From positions 1 through 40,653 of the forward strand of contig JAHJPG010000101.1 of assembly GCA_018819925.1 (NCBI GenBank): a stretch of 40,653 bases of DNA, read 5' to 3'. How positions within the stretch are numbered: position 1 is the stretch's first letter; each line of letters opens with the position of its first letter. Positions 6,871-16,733 of the stretch are shown here, piece by piece. The stretch is from Pseudomonadota bacterium (GTDB lineage: Bacteria > Desulfobacterota > Desulfarculia > Desulfarculales > Desulfarculaceae). Below the pieces are notes generated by a model, which was not told where the DNA came from, did not search any database, and saw nothing but the letters and a program-made list of their open reading frames with translations. Position numbers and translations under genes: made by a program.

Positions 6871-8756
6871 ACTCTGAGCGCCGGTGGGGTTTGCTGGGCT
6901 TGGCGCCCATCATGGCCTCTGTGGTTTTGATCGCCGTGGGAGAAGCGAGCGGCTGGCCCCTTGCCGTCGTCCGTTGGCTTTCCCTGCTGCTGTTGGCCGT
7001 TTCCCTGGCCGCCCTGATTCCCCTGCACCGGGCGGGCCGCGCCACGGCCATAAACCTGGGTTTTGGGGCATTTCTGCTGTTGGCCGCAGCCGGTTTCTGG
7101 CTGTGGCCCGATGGGCTGGGCCGCGCCCTGGCCGCCGGGCCCATCGCCTGGCTCTACTGGGTGCTTCTGGCCGGGGTAAGCCTGCCCTGGGCATTCGGCG
7201 CGCCGCCTTTCACCGAGGCCTTTGCCAAGCGCACCACCCCCGAGGCGGTATGGCAGACCGACATCTTCAAACGCATCAACCGCAATATGACCCTGGTGTG
7301 GTGCCTGCTGTTCTTGGCCGCCGCCCTCTCCGCCACCCTGGCAACGGTGTTGGACGCCCTCAAGGGCTCCATCGCCCAGGCCGTATGCACTGGGGCCATT
7401 CCCCTAGGCCTTATGCTGGGCATCGGGCTGCCCTTTACCAAAAAATATCCCGCCTATTACCAACGCAAGCTGGGGCTGGAGCCGGTGAGAGAGGGGGCCG
7501 AACCCCTTCCCGCCGATCAATCTCCGGCCCCGACTTCTGCGCCGGCCCCCGCGCCGCGCCCAATCCGGGAGGAAACCATGTCTGGACAAAAAACTATCGT
7601 GGCGATAAACGGCTCACCCCACGGCGGTATCGGCAACACCTCACAGATGATCGAGATGCTGCGCCCCACCCTGGAGGCCGAGGGCCTGGCCCTTGAGGTG
7701 ATAACCCTGCACGACAAGGAGATCGACTACTGCACCGGCTGCGCCCTGTGCCTGGAAAAGGGCAAATGCTGGATTCCCGATGACCATAGGGGCTTGGTGA
7801 AAAAGCTCCTGGACGCCGACGGCATCATCCTGGCCTCGCCGGTGTATTTCCTGCACGTCACCGCCCAGATGAAAACTTTCCTGGACCGCAGCCTGGCCTG
7901 GGGGCACAAACCCCGGGACACCTACAAGCCCGGCCTGGCCATCAGCGTGGCCGCCGCCTTCGAGGAGAAGGAGGTGGCCGACTACCTGGCTGGAATGCTG
8001 CACGTATATGGGGCTTTTTCGGTGGGCACCCTCACCGCCATGGCCACCGGCCCCGGCGGCTTCCTGGGCCGGGAGACGGTTCAGGCTCGGGCCCAGGACC
8101 TGGCCCGGGACCTGGCCCGGGCGGTCAATCAAAAGCGGCGCTATCCGGTTACCAGCCAGGAACTCTTCTTCTATTTACACATGGGCTGGCTGGTAAGCGC
8201 CAACAAAGACGGAGTGATGAAGGACGACTACCGCCACTGGGAGGAGAAGGGCTTCTTCCAGGGGTTCGAGAAGTACGTGAATCAACAATGGGCCGAAGTC
8301 GAGGGCCTGGGCGGGGAGGCCCGCGACGCCTGGATCAAGCAGATGATCGCCGATCGCAAGGCCCGCAAGGCAGGGCAAACGTCACCTCCAGCACCCCAGC
8401 CCCAGGAAGCCGAGGCCACCGGACCCCAGGCGGCCACCACCTGCCAAGAGCTTTTGGAGATGATGCCCCTGGGCTTCAACCCCGACGAGGCGGGCGATCT
8501 CAAGGCCTCGGTGCAGTTCGAGATAAGCGGCGGCGAGGAGTTCGTGGCCCATCTGGACATCGGCGGCGGCAAGTGCGTATTCGCGTCGGGGCCGGTGGAT
8601 AATCCCTCCCTGGTCATCAAGAGCCCGGCCGAGGTATGGCTGGCCGTGTCCCAGGGCCGATTAGACGGCCAGGCCGCCTTTATGAGTGGCAAATACCAGA
8701 CCCAGGGCGACATCACCTTGCTGATGCGCTTTAATAAGCTTTTTTCCAGCCGCTAG
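6867..8756 (+). CDS. Membrane domain - iron-sulfur flavoprotein - SCP2 fusion
   Basis: A 629-residue three-part protein. Residues 1 to about 205 carry some six hydrophobic segments of no family I recognise. A Pro/Ala linker (about 212-235) leads to a flavodoxin-fold NADPH-dependent FMN reductase/Isf-type domain (about 240-430): FMN loop INGSPHGGIGNTSQM, then the compact cysteine motif Cys289-x2-Cys292-x2-Cys295-x5-Cys301, which in Isf proteins binds a 4Fe-4S cluster, and SPVYFLHVTAQMKTFLDR. After a second linker, residues 526-629 form an SCP2 sterol-carrier-like domain. The start is GTG, overlapping the previous TGA, with AGGAG upstream. An internal ATG at 7578 (residue 238) is preceded by GGGAGGAAACC, an excellent ribosome binding site, so a soluble flavoprotein-SCP2 product may also be made. 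Function in electron transfer or lipid/quinone-linked reduction is inference. Confidence 0.85.
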   Translation: MNSERRWGLLGLAPIMASVVLIAVGEASGWPLAVVRWLSLLLLAVSLAALIPLHRAGRATAINLGFGAFLLLAAAGFWLWPDGLGRALAAGPIAWLYWVLLAGVSLPWAFGAPPFTEAFAKRTTPEAVWQTDIFKRINRNMTLVWCLLFLAAALSATLATVLDALKGSIAQAVCTGAIPLGLMLGIGLPFTKKYPAYYQRKLGLEPVREGAEPLPADQSPAPTSAPAPAPRPIREETMSGQKTIVAINGSPHGGIGNTSQMIEMLRPTLEAEGLALEVITLHDKEIDYCTGCALCLEKGKCWIPDDHRGLVKKLLDADGIILASPVYFLHVTAQMKTFLDRSLAWGHKPRDTYKPGLAISVAAAFEEKEVADYLAGMLHVYGAFSVGTLTAMATGPGGFLGRETVQARAQDLARDLARAVNQKRRYPVTSQELFFYLHMGWLVSANKDGVMKDDYRHWEEKGFFQGFEKYVNQQWAEVEGLGGEARDAWIKQMIADRKARKAGQTSPPAPQPQEAEATGPQAATTCQELLEMMPLGFNPDEAGDLKASVQFEISGGEEFVAHLDIGGGKCVFASGPVDNPSLVIKSPAEVWLAVSQGRLDGQAAFMSGKYQTQGDITLLMRFNKLFSSR

Positions 8757-8767
8757 GGGAGATGACG

Positions 8768-9325
8768 ATGACCAGGCTGAAGATGATAGGGCTGGGGCTG
8801 GTGGCCGCCCTGTGGGTGGGCACGGCCCTGGCCGGGAGCTTGGCCGTGGGTCAGGCGGCCCCGGAATTCTCGGTGCGCTCGGGCGACGGCCAGGTGCTCA
8901 CCCTGGCCGATCTGAAAGGCAAGGTGGCGGTGGTGTTCTACGAGGGCCGGGACCAGGTGGAGTACGGCCGGGCCCTCAAGGACTATCTGAACCGGCTCTT
9001 TGCCGCCCAGCCGCCTGACACCCGAAAGTCGGTTGTCAGGGTGGCGGTGGTGGACTGCTCCCCGGCCAACTGGCTGACCAAGGGCTTCTGGGCCGACGGA
9101 CTGAAGGAAGCCAGCCAAAAAGAGGGCCTCACCGTGTATGGCGACTGGGACGGGGCCATGCGCCGGGCCTACGGCCTGCCCGAGGACGGCTCCAGCTTCC
9201 TGGTGGTGGGGCCGGGGGGCGAGATCCGTTACCTGGCCCGGGACACGCGGCAGTTGGGGCCGCCGCAATACCAGATAATTCGGGGCGCCATCACCCAAAC
9301 CACCACCGAGGCCTTGGCCCGTTAG
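8768..9325 (+). CDS. Secreted thioredoxin-fold protein lacking CxxC
   Basis: A 185-residue protein with a signal peptide (residues 1 to about 21, LKMIGLGLVAALWVGTALAG) and a thioredoxin/AhpC-TSA-like fold: GQAAPEFSVRSGDGQVLTLADLKGK and VAVVFYEGRDQ are the usual strand-helix opening, and SSFLVVGPGGEIRYLARD the closing hairpin. Where redox-active family members have CxxC or a peroxidatic Cys, this one reads FYEGRDQVE. Its only cysteine is Cys97 (VVDCSPANW). It is therefore unlikely to be an ordinary thiol oxidoreductase; a structural or binding role, or a one-Cys chemistry, is possible. The start at 8768 was preferred over the ATG at 8762 because GGGGAG lies 6 bp before it. It follows the membrane flavoprotein by 11 bp in the same operon. 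Confidence 0.75.
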   Translation: MTRLKMIGLGLVAALWVGTALAGSLAVGQAAPEFSVRSGDGQVLTLADLKGKVAVVFYEGRDQVEYGRALKDYLNRLFAAQPPDTRKSVVRVAVVDCSPANWLTKGFWADGLKEASQKEGLTVYGDWDGAMRRAYGLPEDGSSFLVVGPGGEIRYLARDTRQLGPPQYQIIRGAITQTTTEALAR

Positions 9326-9381
9326 GCGAGTTAATGGCCGCGCACCGAGAGTCCCGGAGTCAACGGCCCAAGGAAATTGTC

Positions 9382-10344
9382 ATGGATGACCGCAGGTCTT
9401 TTCTGAAAAAGAGCGCCATTGCCTCGGTGGCGTTGTCGCTCCCCGCCATTTCCAGTTGCGCGTGCTTTGATACGATACGCGCCAGCGTTCCCATGAAAAC
9501 CCGGCGGGTGGGCAGCGCGCTGGTCGCCTGGTACAGCCAGACCGGCAACACCCGAAGATATGGCCGGTTATTGGCCAAAACCATGCAAGAGGCCGGGATA
9601 AGGGTCACTGCTTCCGACCTGCGGGAAGTAGACAAAAGCAAGATAGGGGCCTACGACCTCATCATCATCGGCTCACCGGTTTTCTATTACGACGCGCCGT
9701 TGTTTGTGCAGCAATGGGTCCGGTCCCTGCCCGATCTTAAAGGCATGCCCGTGGCCGTCTACGTCAGCTTCGGGGGGCCGGAGGGAAACCAGCACAATGC
9801 GGCTTGTTCCATACTGGAATGCCTGGTGCAAAGGCAGGGAGTGCCGGTGGCGCAGAGAGCCTTCGTGAACATCGGTGCGTATCCCTTGTCATGGGCGGGA
9901 GACAAGATCAAGAAAACTCCCTGGAAGCACCGCGACCTTCCAGACCGGCAAACCTATGATCGGGTGCGGGAGTATGCCCGGCACGTGCTGGGCCAGGTGG
10001 CCCAGGGACAGGCCGCCGAATTCTCCAAAAAGCTCACCCTGCGGGAGGGGCTCACTTTTTTGGGGCCGATCTATTGGACCAAGCGCTCCATTGAAGAGCA
10101 TTATCTGATCCGGGACAAGTGCATCGAGTGCGGAACCTGCGGCGACAACTGCCCGGCCGGCGCCATAAACCTGGCTGATTATTCCGTGGATAGACAGGCC
10201 TGCGTTCTTTGCTTCGGATGCCTCAACAACTGCCCGGCCCAGGCGGTGTACATGCAATACGATGGAGTCAGGTTGATTGGGTTCCAAGAGTTCCTGAAAT
10301 TGAAAAACATCAAGATCATGGAGCCGGCGGAGTTGAAGGCCTGA
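9382..10344 (+). CDS. Tat-targeted flavodoxin - 2[4Fe-4S] ferredoxin protein
   Basis: A 320-residue redox protein. The N-terminus reads RRSFLKKSAIASVALSLPAISSC: a twin-arginine signal (Arg4-Arg5), a hydrophobic core and a lipobox-like ISSC ending at Cys26, so it is probably exported folded and possibly lipid-anchored. A flavodoxin domain follows (about 45-200) with the FMN phosphate loop WYSQTGNTRRYG and IIIGSPVFYYDAP. The C-terminus holds two ferredoxin motifs: Cys247/250/253/257 (CIECGTCGDNCP) and Cys274/277/280/284 (CVLCFGCLNNCP), which should bind two 4Fe-4S clusters. The layout matches cytoplasmic flavodoxin-ferredoxin (EFR1-type) proteins, but the export signal is unusual for them. The ATG at 9382 has AAGGAA upstream and starts exactly at the Tat signal. 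It is the last gene of the 6136-10344 unit. Confidence 0.85.
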   Translation: MDDRRSFLKKSAIASVALSLPAISSCACFDTIRASVPMKTRRVGSALVAWYSQTGNTRRYGRLLAKTMQEAGIRVTASDLREVDKSKIGAYDLIIIGSPVFYYDAPLFVQQWVRSLPDLKGMPVAVYVSFGGPEGNQHNAACSILECLVQRQGVPVAQRAFVNIGAYPLSWAGDKIKKTPWKHRDLPDRQTYDRVREYARHVLGQVAQGQAAEFSKKLTLREGLTFLGPIYWTKRSIEEHYLIRDKCIECGTCGDNCPAGAINLADYSVDRQACVLCFGCLNNCPAQAVYMQYDGVRLIGFQEFLKLKNIKIMEPAELKA

Positions 10345-10673
10345 CGAGCTGATAGTCGGGCGTAAGGCCGCCGCTAGGCGGCCTCTCCAACCAGAATCCG
10401 CGAGCATGCCGCGCATGGAGCGTGATGTCCTCGGGCCTCCCGGGGTCCTCTCCGGGAAGACCCTATGGCCATGGGCCGCCAATGACTATTGTCAGCGCCA
10501 ACGCTTTGGCATAACCTAGGGGAACCGGGCCAAGGCCCGGGCGGATGGCTGGTGCAGGGGTGATGGCGCCGGCGCCCGGTGCAAGGTGAAATCTAAAATC
10601 AGTGAACGCGTTCCGGCCGCCCAAGGCTGGGCGTGGCGGTGTTTTTCCTTCCCCAAACCTCGGGAGAGGCGCA
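10345..10673. other. Intergenic region with several palindromes
   Basis: No gene is evident. A perfect 8-bp hairpin AGGCCGCC-GCTA-GGCGGCCT (10365-10384) lies 20 bp after the flavodoxin-ferredoxin stop; without a T-tract it is at best a weak or factor-aided terminator. Further dyads are CCGGGCC-AA-GGCCCGG (10525-10540), GGCGCCGGCGCC (10565-10576) and GAACGCGTTC (10604-10613); the last could be an operator for tkt. No convincing promoter hexamers were found. Confidence 0.5.
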
Positions 10674-12674
10674 ATGAGCGACAAGGACCTGGAGCAGTTG
10701 GCCGTAAACACCATCCGCATGCTGGCCGCCGACATGGTTGAGCAGGCCAACAGCGGCCATCCGGGCATGCCCCTGGGCGCGGCTCCCATGGCTTATCTGC
10801 TATGGACCCGCTTCATGCGCTACAACCCCTCCGACCCCCAGTGGGCCAACCGCGACCGCTTCGTGCTCAGCGCTGGGCACGGCTCGGCCCTGCTCTACGC
10901 CATGCTGCACCTGAGCGGCTACGACCTTTCCCTGGAGGATCTCAAGGACTTCCGCCAGTGGGGCAGCAAGACCCCCGGTCACCCCGAATACGGCGTGGCC
11001 CCCGGGGTGGAAGCCACCACCGGGCCCTTGGGCCAGGGCTTCGGCATGGGCGTGGGCATGGCTCTGGCCGAGCGCTTCTTGGCCCAGCAGTTCAACCGCC
11101 CCGGCTTGGAGGTGGTGGATCACCACACCTACGCCATCGTAAGCGATGGCGATTTGATGGAGGGCGTGGCCAGCGAGGCCGCCTCACTGGCCGCCACCCT
11201 GGGCCTGGGCAAGCTCGTCTATCTCTACGACGACAACCACATCTCCATCGAGGGCGGCACCGAGCTGACCTTCACCGAAGACGCCATGGCCCGCTTCCAG
11301 GCCTACGGCTGGCACACCCAGAAGGTGGACGACGGCAACGGCCTGGAGGCCATGGCCGCGGCCATCGAGGCGGCCCGGGCCGAGACCGCCCGGCCCAGCA
11401 TCATCGCGGTGCGTACCCACATCGGCTACGGCAGCCCCAAGGTGGACACCTCGGGCGTGCATGGCGAGCCCCTGGGGGCCGAGGCCATCGAGGCCACCCG
11501 CAAGACCCTGGGCTGCGCCCCGGACAATTTCTGCATCCCCCGCGAGGCGCTCAAGCTTTTCCGCTCCGCCCAGCAGCGGGGCATGGACCAGCAGGAACAG
11601 TGGCAGAAGACCTTCGCCCGTTACAGCCACGAATATCCCGAGTTGGCCGGCCAGTTCCAGGACCAACTGGCCGGCGTGTTGCCCTCCGGCTGGGACTCCG
11701 AGGTGCCAGCCTTCGCCGCCGGCGAAAAAATCGCCACCCGGGCGGCCAGCGGCAAGGTCTTGAACGCCTTGGCCCTGAAGGTGCCCAACCTGGTGGGAGG
11801 CTCGGCCGACCTGGCCCCCAGCACCAAGACCCTCATCGCCGGCAGCGGGGACATGCGCCCCGGCCAGGAGCCCGGCGGGCGCAACATCCACTTCGGGGTG
11901 CGCGAGTTGGGCATGGGCGCGGTGGTCAACGGCATGGCTCTGCACGGCGGGGTGATCCCCTACGGGGCCACCTTCTTCGTGTTCAGCGACTACATGCGCC
12001 CGGCGCTCCGCCTATCGGCCATCATGGGCTGTCACAGCATTTGGGTCTTCACCCACGACAGCATCGGGGTGGGTGAGGACGGCCCGACCCACCAGCCGGT
12101 GGAGCAGTTGATGTCGCTGAGGCTCATGCCCGGCTTCACGGTGATCCGCCCGGCCGAGGGCAACGAAACCGCCGCCGCCTGGCGGGTGGCCATGGAGCAT
12201 AAAAATGGCCCGGTGGCCCTGGTGCTCACCCGCCAAAAACTGCCCTGCCTGGACCCGGAGGCCTATCCCATGGCCAAGGGCGTGGCCAGGGGAGCCTACG
12301 TCCTCGAGGACTGCGTAGGCCAGCCCGAGCTTATTCTTCTGGCCACCGGCTCGGAAGTGACCCTGGCCCTGGCCGCGGCCGAAAAGCTGGCCTCCAGGGG
12401 GCTGTTGGTGCGGGTGGTGTCCATGCCCTGCTGGGAGCTTTTCGAGGCCCAGGACCAGGCCTACCGGGACAAGGTGCTGCCCCCCAAGGTAACCGCCCGC
12501 CTGGCCATCGAGGCCGGAGTCACTCTGGGCTGGGAACGCTGGGTGGGATTGCGCGGCGCGGTGATCGGCTTGGACCGCTTTGGCGAAAGCGCCCCCGGCC
12601 CCACGGTCATGGACAAGTTCGGCTTCAACCTGGACAACGTGGTCAGCCGCGCCCAGAAGCTCTTCGACAAGTAA
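10674..12674 (+). CDS. tkt: Transketolase
   Basis: A 666-residue thiamine-diphosphate enzyme moving two-carbon units between sugar phosphates in the non-oxidative pentose phosphate pathway or Calvin-type cycles. Visible marks: the N-terminal [17 protein letters not shown], the TPP/Mg motif [31 protein letters not shown], and in the second half [11 protein letters not shown] and [20 protein letters not shown], followed by the C-terminal domain. The length is that of full single-chain transketolases. The ATG at 10674 was preferred over an in-frame ATG at 10602 because GGGAGAGG lies just before it and the family starts there. A strong terminator follows, so tkt is probably its own transcription unit next to the gnd-zwf-pgl operon. 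Confidence 0.96.
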   Translation: MSDKDLEQLAVNTIRMLAADMVEQANSGHPGMPLGAAPMAYLLWTRFMRYNPSDPQWANRDRFVLSAGHGSALLYAMLHLSGYDLSLEDLKDFRQWGSKTPGHPEYGVAPGVEATTGPLGQGFGMGVGMALAERFLAQQFNRPGLEVVDHHTYAIVSDGDLMEGVASEAASLAATLGLGKLVYLYDDNHISIEGGTELTFTEDAMARFQAYGWHTQKVDDGNGLEAMAAAIEAARAETARPSIIAVRTHIGYGSPKVDTSGVHGEPLGAEAIEATRKTLGCAPDNFCIPREALKLFRSAQQRGMDQQEQWQKTFARYSHEYPELAGQFQDQLAGVLPSGWDSEVPAFAAGEKIATRAASGKVLNALALKVPNLVGGSADLAPSTKTLIAGSGDMRPGQEPGGRNIHFGVRELGMGAVVNGMALHGGVIPYGATFFVFSDYMRPALRLSAIMGCHSIWVFTHDSIGVGEDGPTHQPVEQLMSLRLMPGFTVIRPAEGNETAAAWRVAMEHKNGPVALVLTRQKLPCLDPEAYPMAKGVARGAYVLEDCVGQPELILLATGSEVTLALAAAEKLASRGLLVRVVSMPCWELFEAQDQAYRDKVLPPKVTARLAIEAGVTLGWERWVGLRGAVIGLDRFGESAPGPTVMDKFGFNLDNVVSRAQKLFDK

Positions 12675-12695
12675 AACCAACCCCCTTGGTTATAT

Positions 12696-12734
12696 GCCCG
12701 GACGGGAGCGCGCCTCCCGTCCGGGCTTGTTTTT
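12696..12734 (+). terminator. Rho-independent terminator after tkt
   Basis: A perfect 13-bp stem, GCCCGGACGGGAG (12696-12708) pairing with CTCCCGTCCGGGC (12714-12726), closes a 5-nt loop and is followed by TTGTTTTT. It lies 21 bp after the tkt stop. Confidence 0.92.
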
Positions 12735-12828
12735 GGGCTCGCCAGCGGTTGGGGCAGGTCTGTTATTCTAAAAAAGGTGACTGAACTTTGCGGGCACGGG
12801 CCATGGGCCCGGTAGCGGGAGGCAGGGG

Positions 12829-13737
12829 ATGCAGATAGCCATGGTGGGGCTGGGGCGCATGGGGCTGAACATGGCCAAGCGCCTGGCCCGGGGCGGCCAC
12901 GCGGTGGTGGCCTATAACCGCACCGCGCAAAAGGCCTGGGACCTGGCCGCCCAGGAGGCCAACATAACCCCGGTGGAGAGCCTGGCCCAACTGAGTGACG
13001 CCATGGCGCCCCCCCGGGTGGTGTGGCTCATGCTGCCCGCCGGGGCGGTGGACGGGCACCTGGAGGAGTTGGCCGGCATCCTGGACCCCGGCGACCTGTT
13101 GGTGGAGGGGGGCAACAGCCTTTACAAGGACGACCTGCGCCGGGCCCCGCTGCTCCAGGCCAGGGGCATCGCCTACATGGACGCTGGGGTCAGCGGGGGC
13201 GTTTGGGGCCTGAGCGAGGGCTACTGCATCATGGCCGGCGGCGCGCCGGAGGACTTCGCCCGCCTGGAGCCGGCCCTGGCCGCCCTGTGCCAACCCGGGG
13301 GTTTTTTGCACACCGGCCCGGTGGGCAGCGGCCACTTCGTCAAGATGATCCACAACGGCATCGAGTACGGCATGATGCAGGCCTATGCCGAAGGCTTCGA
13401 GCTGATGAAGCAGGGGCCGTTCAGCGAGCATCACGATTTCGCGGCCATCTGCGGCCTGTGGCAAAACGGCAGCGTGGTGCGCTCCTGGCTGCTGGGGCTG
13501 TTGCAGCGGGCTTTCGCCGAGCAACCCGGCCTGGAGGGCATCGCCGGGTACGTGGAGGATTCGGGCGAGGGGCGCTGGAGCGTGCAGCAGGCGGTGGAGA
13601 GCGCGGTGAGCGCCCCGGTGATAACCATGGCCCTCATGGAGCGCTTCCGCTCGCGCCGGGATGATACCTTCAGCGGCAAGGTGCTGGCCGCCCTGCGCAA
13701 CCAGTTCGGGGGCCACGCGGTCAAAAAAGCGGAGTGA
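12829..13737 (+). CDS. gnd: 6-phosphogluconate dehydrogenase (decarboxylating), short form
   Basis: Converts 6-phosphogluconate to ribulose 5-phosphate and CO2 with reduction of NAD(P)+. At 302 residues it is the short form found in many bacteria rather than the 470-residue E. coli type. The Rossmann motif AMVGLGRMGLNMAKRL opens the protein; NRT at the second strand end, WLMLPAG, the GGNSLYKDD substrate segment, GVSGGVWGL and the catalytic KMIHNGIEYGMMQAYAEGFE helix follow. The usual NADP-binding R-S-x after the second strand reads YNRT, so cofactor choice is uncertain. GGGAGGCAGGGG precedes the ATG. It heads the gnd-zwf-pgl run; zwf begins 11 bp after its stop. Confidence 0.93.
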   Translation: MQIAMVGLGRMGLNMAKRLARGGHAVVAYNRTAQKAWDLAAQEANITPVESLAQLSDAMAPPRVVWLMLPAGAVDGHLEELAGILDPGDLLVEGGNSLYKDDLRRAPLLQARGIAYMDAGVSGGVWGLSEGYCIMAGGAPEDFARLEPALAALCQPGGFLHTGPVGSGHFVKMIHNGIEYGMMQAYAEGFELMKQGPFSEHHDFAAICGLWQNGSVVRSWLLGLLQRAFAEQPGLEGIAGYVEDSGEGRWSVQQAVESAVSAPVITMALMERFRSRRDDTFSGKVLAALRNQFGGHAVKKAE

Positions 13738-13748
13738 CGGGGAGGACC

Positions 13749-15278
<1,530 letters not shown>

Positions 15279-15283
15279 GGCCC

Positions 15284-15994
15284 GTGCGGGTGGAGGTGTT
15301 CCCCGACCCAGCGGCGCTGGCCCAGGCCGCCGCCGCTTTTATAAAGGGCGCGGCGCGCCGGGCGGTGGAGGAGCGGGGAAGGTTCAGCTTGGCCCTGGCC
15401 GGGGGCTCCACCCCCCTGGAGACCTACCGCCTGCTGGGCCAAGACCCCGCCTTCCCCTGGGCTGAAACCCAGCTCTTTTGGGGCGACGAGCGTTGCGTGC
15501 CCGCTGACCACCCGGAGAGCAACCGGGGCGCGGCCCTGAAGGCTTTGGGCCCCCCGGCCACGCTGCCCAGGGACAACCTTCACCCCATCCGGGGGCAGCT
15601 TTCCCCCCAGGAGGCGGCCCGGGACTACGAGTGGCGGCTCAAGGGCTTTTTCGCGGACCAGGGGCGGCCCGCCTTTGATCTGGTGCTTCTGGGCCTGGGG
15701 CCGGACGGCCACGTGGCCAGCCTTTTTCCGGGCAGCCCGGCCCTGGCCGAAAACGAGGCCTGGGTGATCCCCGTGGCCACGCCAGTCAGCATGGAGCCCC
15801 AGGTGCCCCGGGTGAGCCTGAGCCTGTGGGCCATCAACCAGGCCCGGCGGGTGCTGCTGTTGGTCAGCGGCGCGGCCAAGGCCCCGGCGGTGCGCCGGCT
15901 CATGGCCGAGGAAGACACGGAACTGACCGCCTTCCGGGTGCGGCCCCGGGAAGAGATGCTGCTCTACCTGGACCGGGCGGCGGCGGGCGATTGA
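15284..15994 (+). CDS. pgl: 6-phosphogluconolactonase
   Basis: Hydrolyses 6-phosphogluconolactone to 6-phosphogluconate. The 236-residue protein fits the DevB/Pgl family: VFPDPAALAQAAAAF at the N-terminus, LALAGGSTPLETYRLL, the FWGDERCVP motif, NLHPI, and LVLLGLGPDGHVASLFPGSPAL, which includes the catalytic His. The start is taken as the GTG at 15284 (VRVEVFPDP), only 5 bp after the zwf stop with GGGGTAGGG before it; the frame stays open further upstream inside zwf, but those residues do not belong to the family. Confidence 0.93.
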   Translation: MRVEVFPDPAALAQAAAAFIKGAARRAVEERGRFSLALAGGSTPLETYRLLGQDPAFPWAETQLFWGDERCVPADHPESNRGAALKALGPPATLPRDNLHPIRGQLSPQEAARDYEWRLKGFFADQGRPAFDLVLLGLGPDGHVASLFPGSPALAENEAWVIPVATPVSMEPQVPRVSLSLWAINQARRVLLLVSGAAKAPAVRRLMAEEDTELTAFRVRPREEMLLYLDRAAAGD

Positions 15995-16028
15995 TTCCCT
16001 TCCCCCACTATGCTCAAATGGACCCACC

Positions 16029-16733
16029 ATGTGCGGCCGTTTCACTCAAAGCAAAAGCCTCGGCGAATATCAGGAGCGTTTCGGCTTTTCAGGGGAGCCG
16101 GTGGCCTTCCGGCCCCGCTTCAATCTGGCCCCTGGCCAAGAGGCCCTGGCCGTGCTGGCCGGGGAAGGGGGACGGCAAGGGGAGATGCTGCGCTGGGGCC
16201 TGGCGCCCTCCTGGGCCCAGGATGAACGGGTTGGCTACAAGATGATAAACGCCCGGGCCGAGACCGTGGCCGACAAGCCGGCCTTCCGGGGACCCTTCAG
16301 ACGCTCCCGCTGCTTGGTGCCGGTGGATGGTTTCTTTGAGTGGGCCCCGGCCCCGGGCGGCAAGCAGCCCTTTTTCCTGGCCCGGCAAGACCGTGAGCCC
16401 TTTGCCCTGGCCGGGCTGTGGGACCAGTGGACGGGGCCCAAGGGAGAAAAGCTCAGGAGCTTCACCATCGTCACCACCTCGGCCAACTCGCTGGTGGAGC
16501 CCATTCATCCGCGCATGCCGGTGATGCTCCAGCCCCAGGACGAAGGCCGTTGGCTGGACATGGGCGCTTCGCCCGAGCAATTGGCCGGGCTGCTGCGCCC
16601 CTATCCCGCCCAGGACATGGAGGCCCATGCCGTGTCCCGGCGGGTGAACTCGCCAGTTAATGAGGGCCCGGAGCTTATAGAGTCCGTGGCCACGGCTGGC
16701 GATTTGTTTGCAACCAAGGGGGAGGGGCCATGA
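16029..16733 (+). CDS. SRAP-domain protein (YedK/HMCES family)
   Basis: SOS-response-associated peptidase-fold protein of 234 residues. The family covalently traps abasic sites in single-stranded DNA through the N-terminal cysteine, and removes its own Met1 to expose it. The sequence has MCGRF with Cys2, the INARAET motif (Asn75), DGFFEW with Glu104, and VEPIHPRMPV with His160: all the expected active-site positions. Length is normal. It begins 34 bp after pgl and its TGA overlaps the ATG of the DUF362 gene by 4 bp. Its presence among pentose phosphate genes is unexpected. No LexA-type box was recognised upstream. Confidence 0.95.
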   Translation: MCGRFTQSKSLGEYQERFGFSGEPVAFRPRFNLAPGQEALAVLAGEGGRQGEMLRWGLAPSWAQDERVGYKMINARAETVADKPAFRGPFRRSRCLVPVDGFFEWAPAPGGKQPFFLARQDREPFALAGLWDQWTGPKGEKLRSFTIVTTSANSLVEPIHPRMPVMLQPQDEGRWLDMGASPEQLAGLLRPYPAQDMEAHAVSRRVNSPVNEGPELIESVATAGDLFATKGEGP

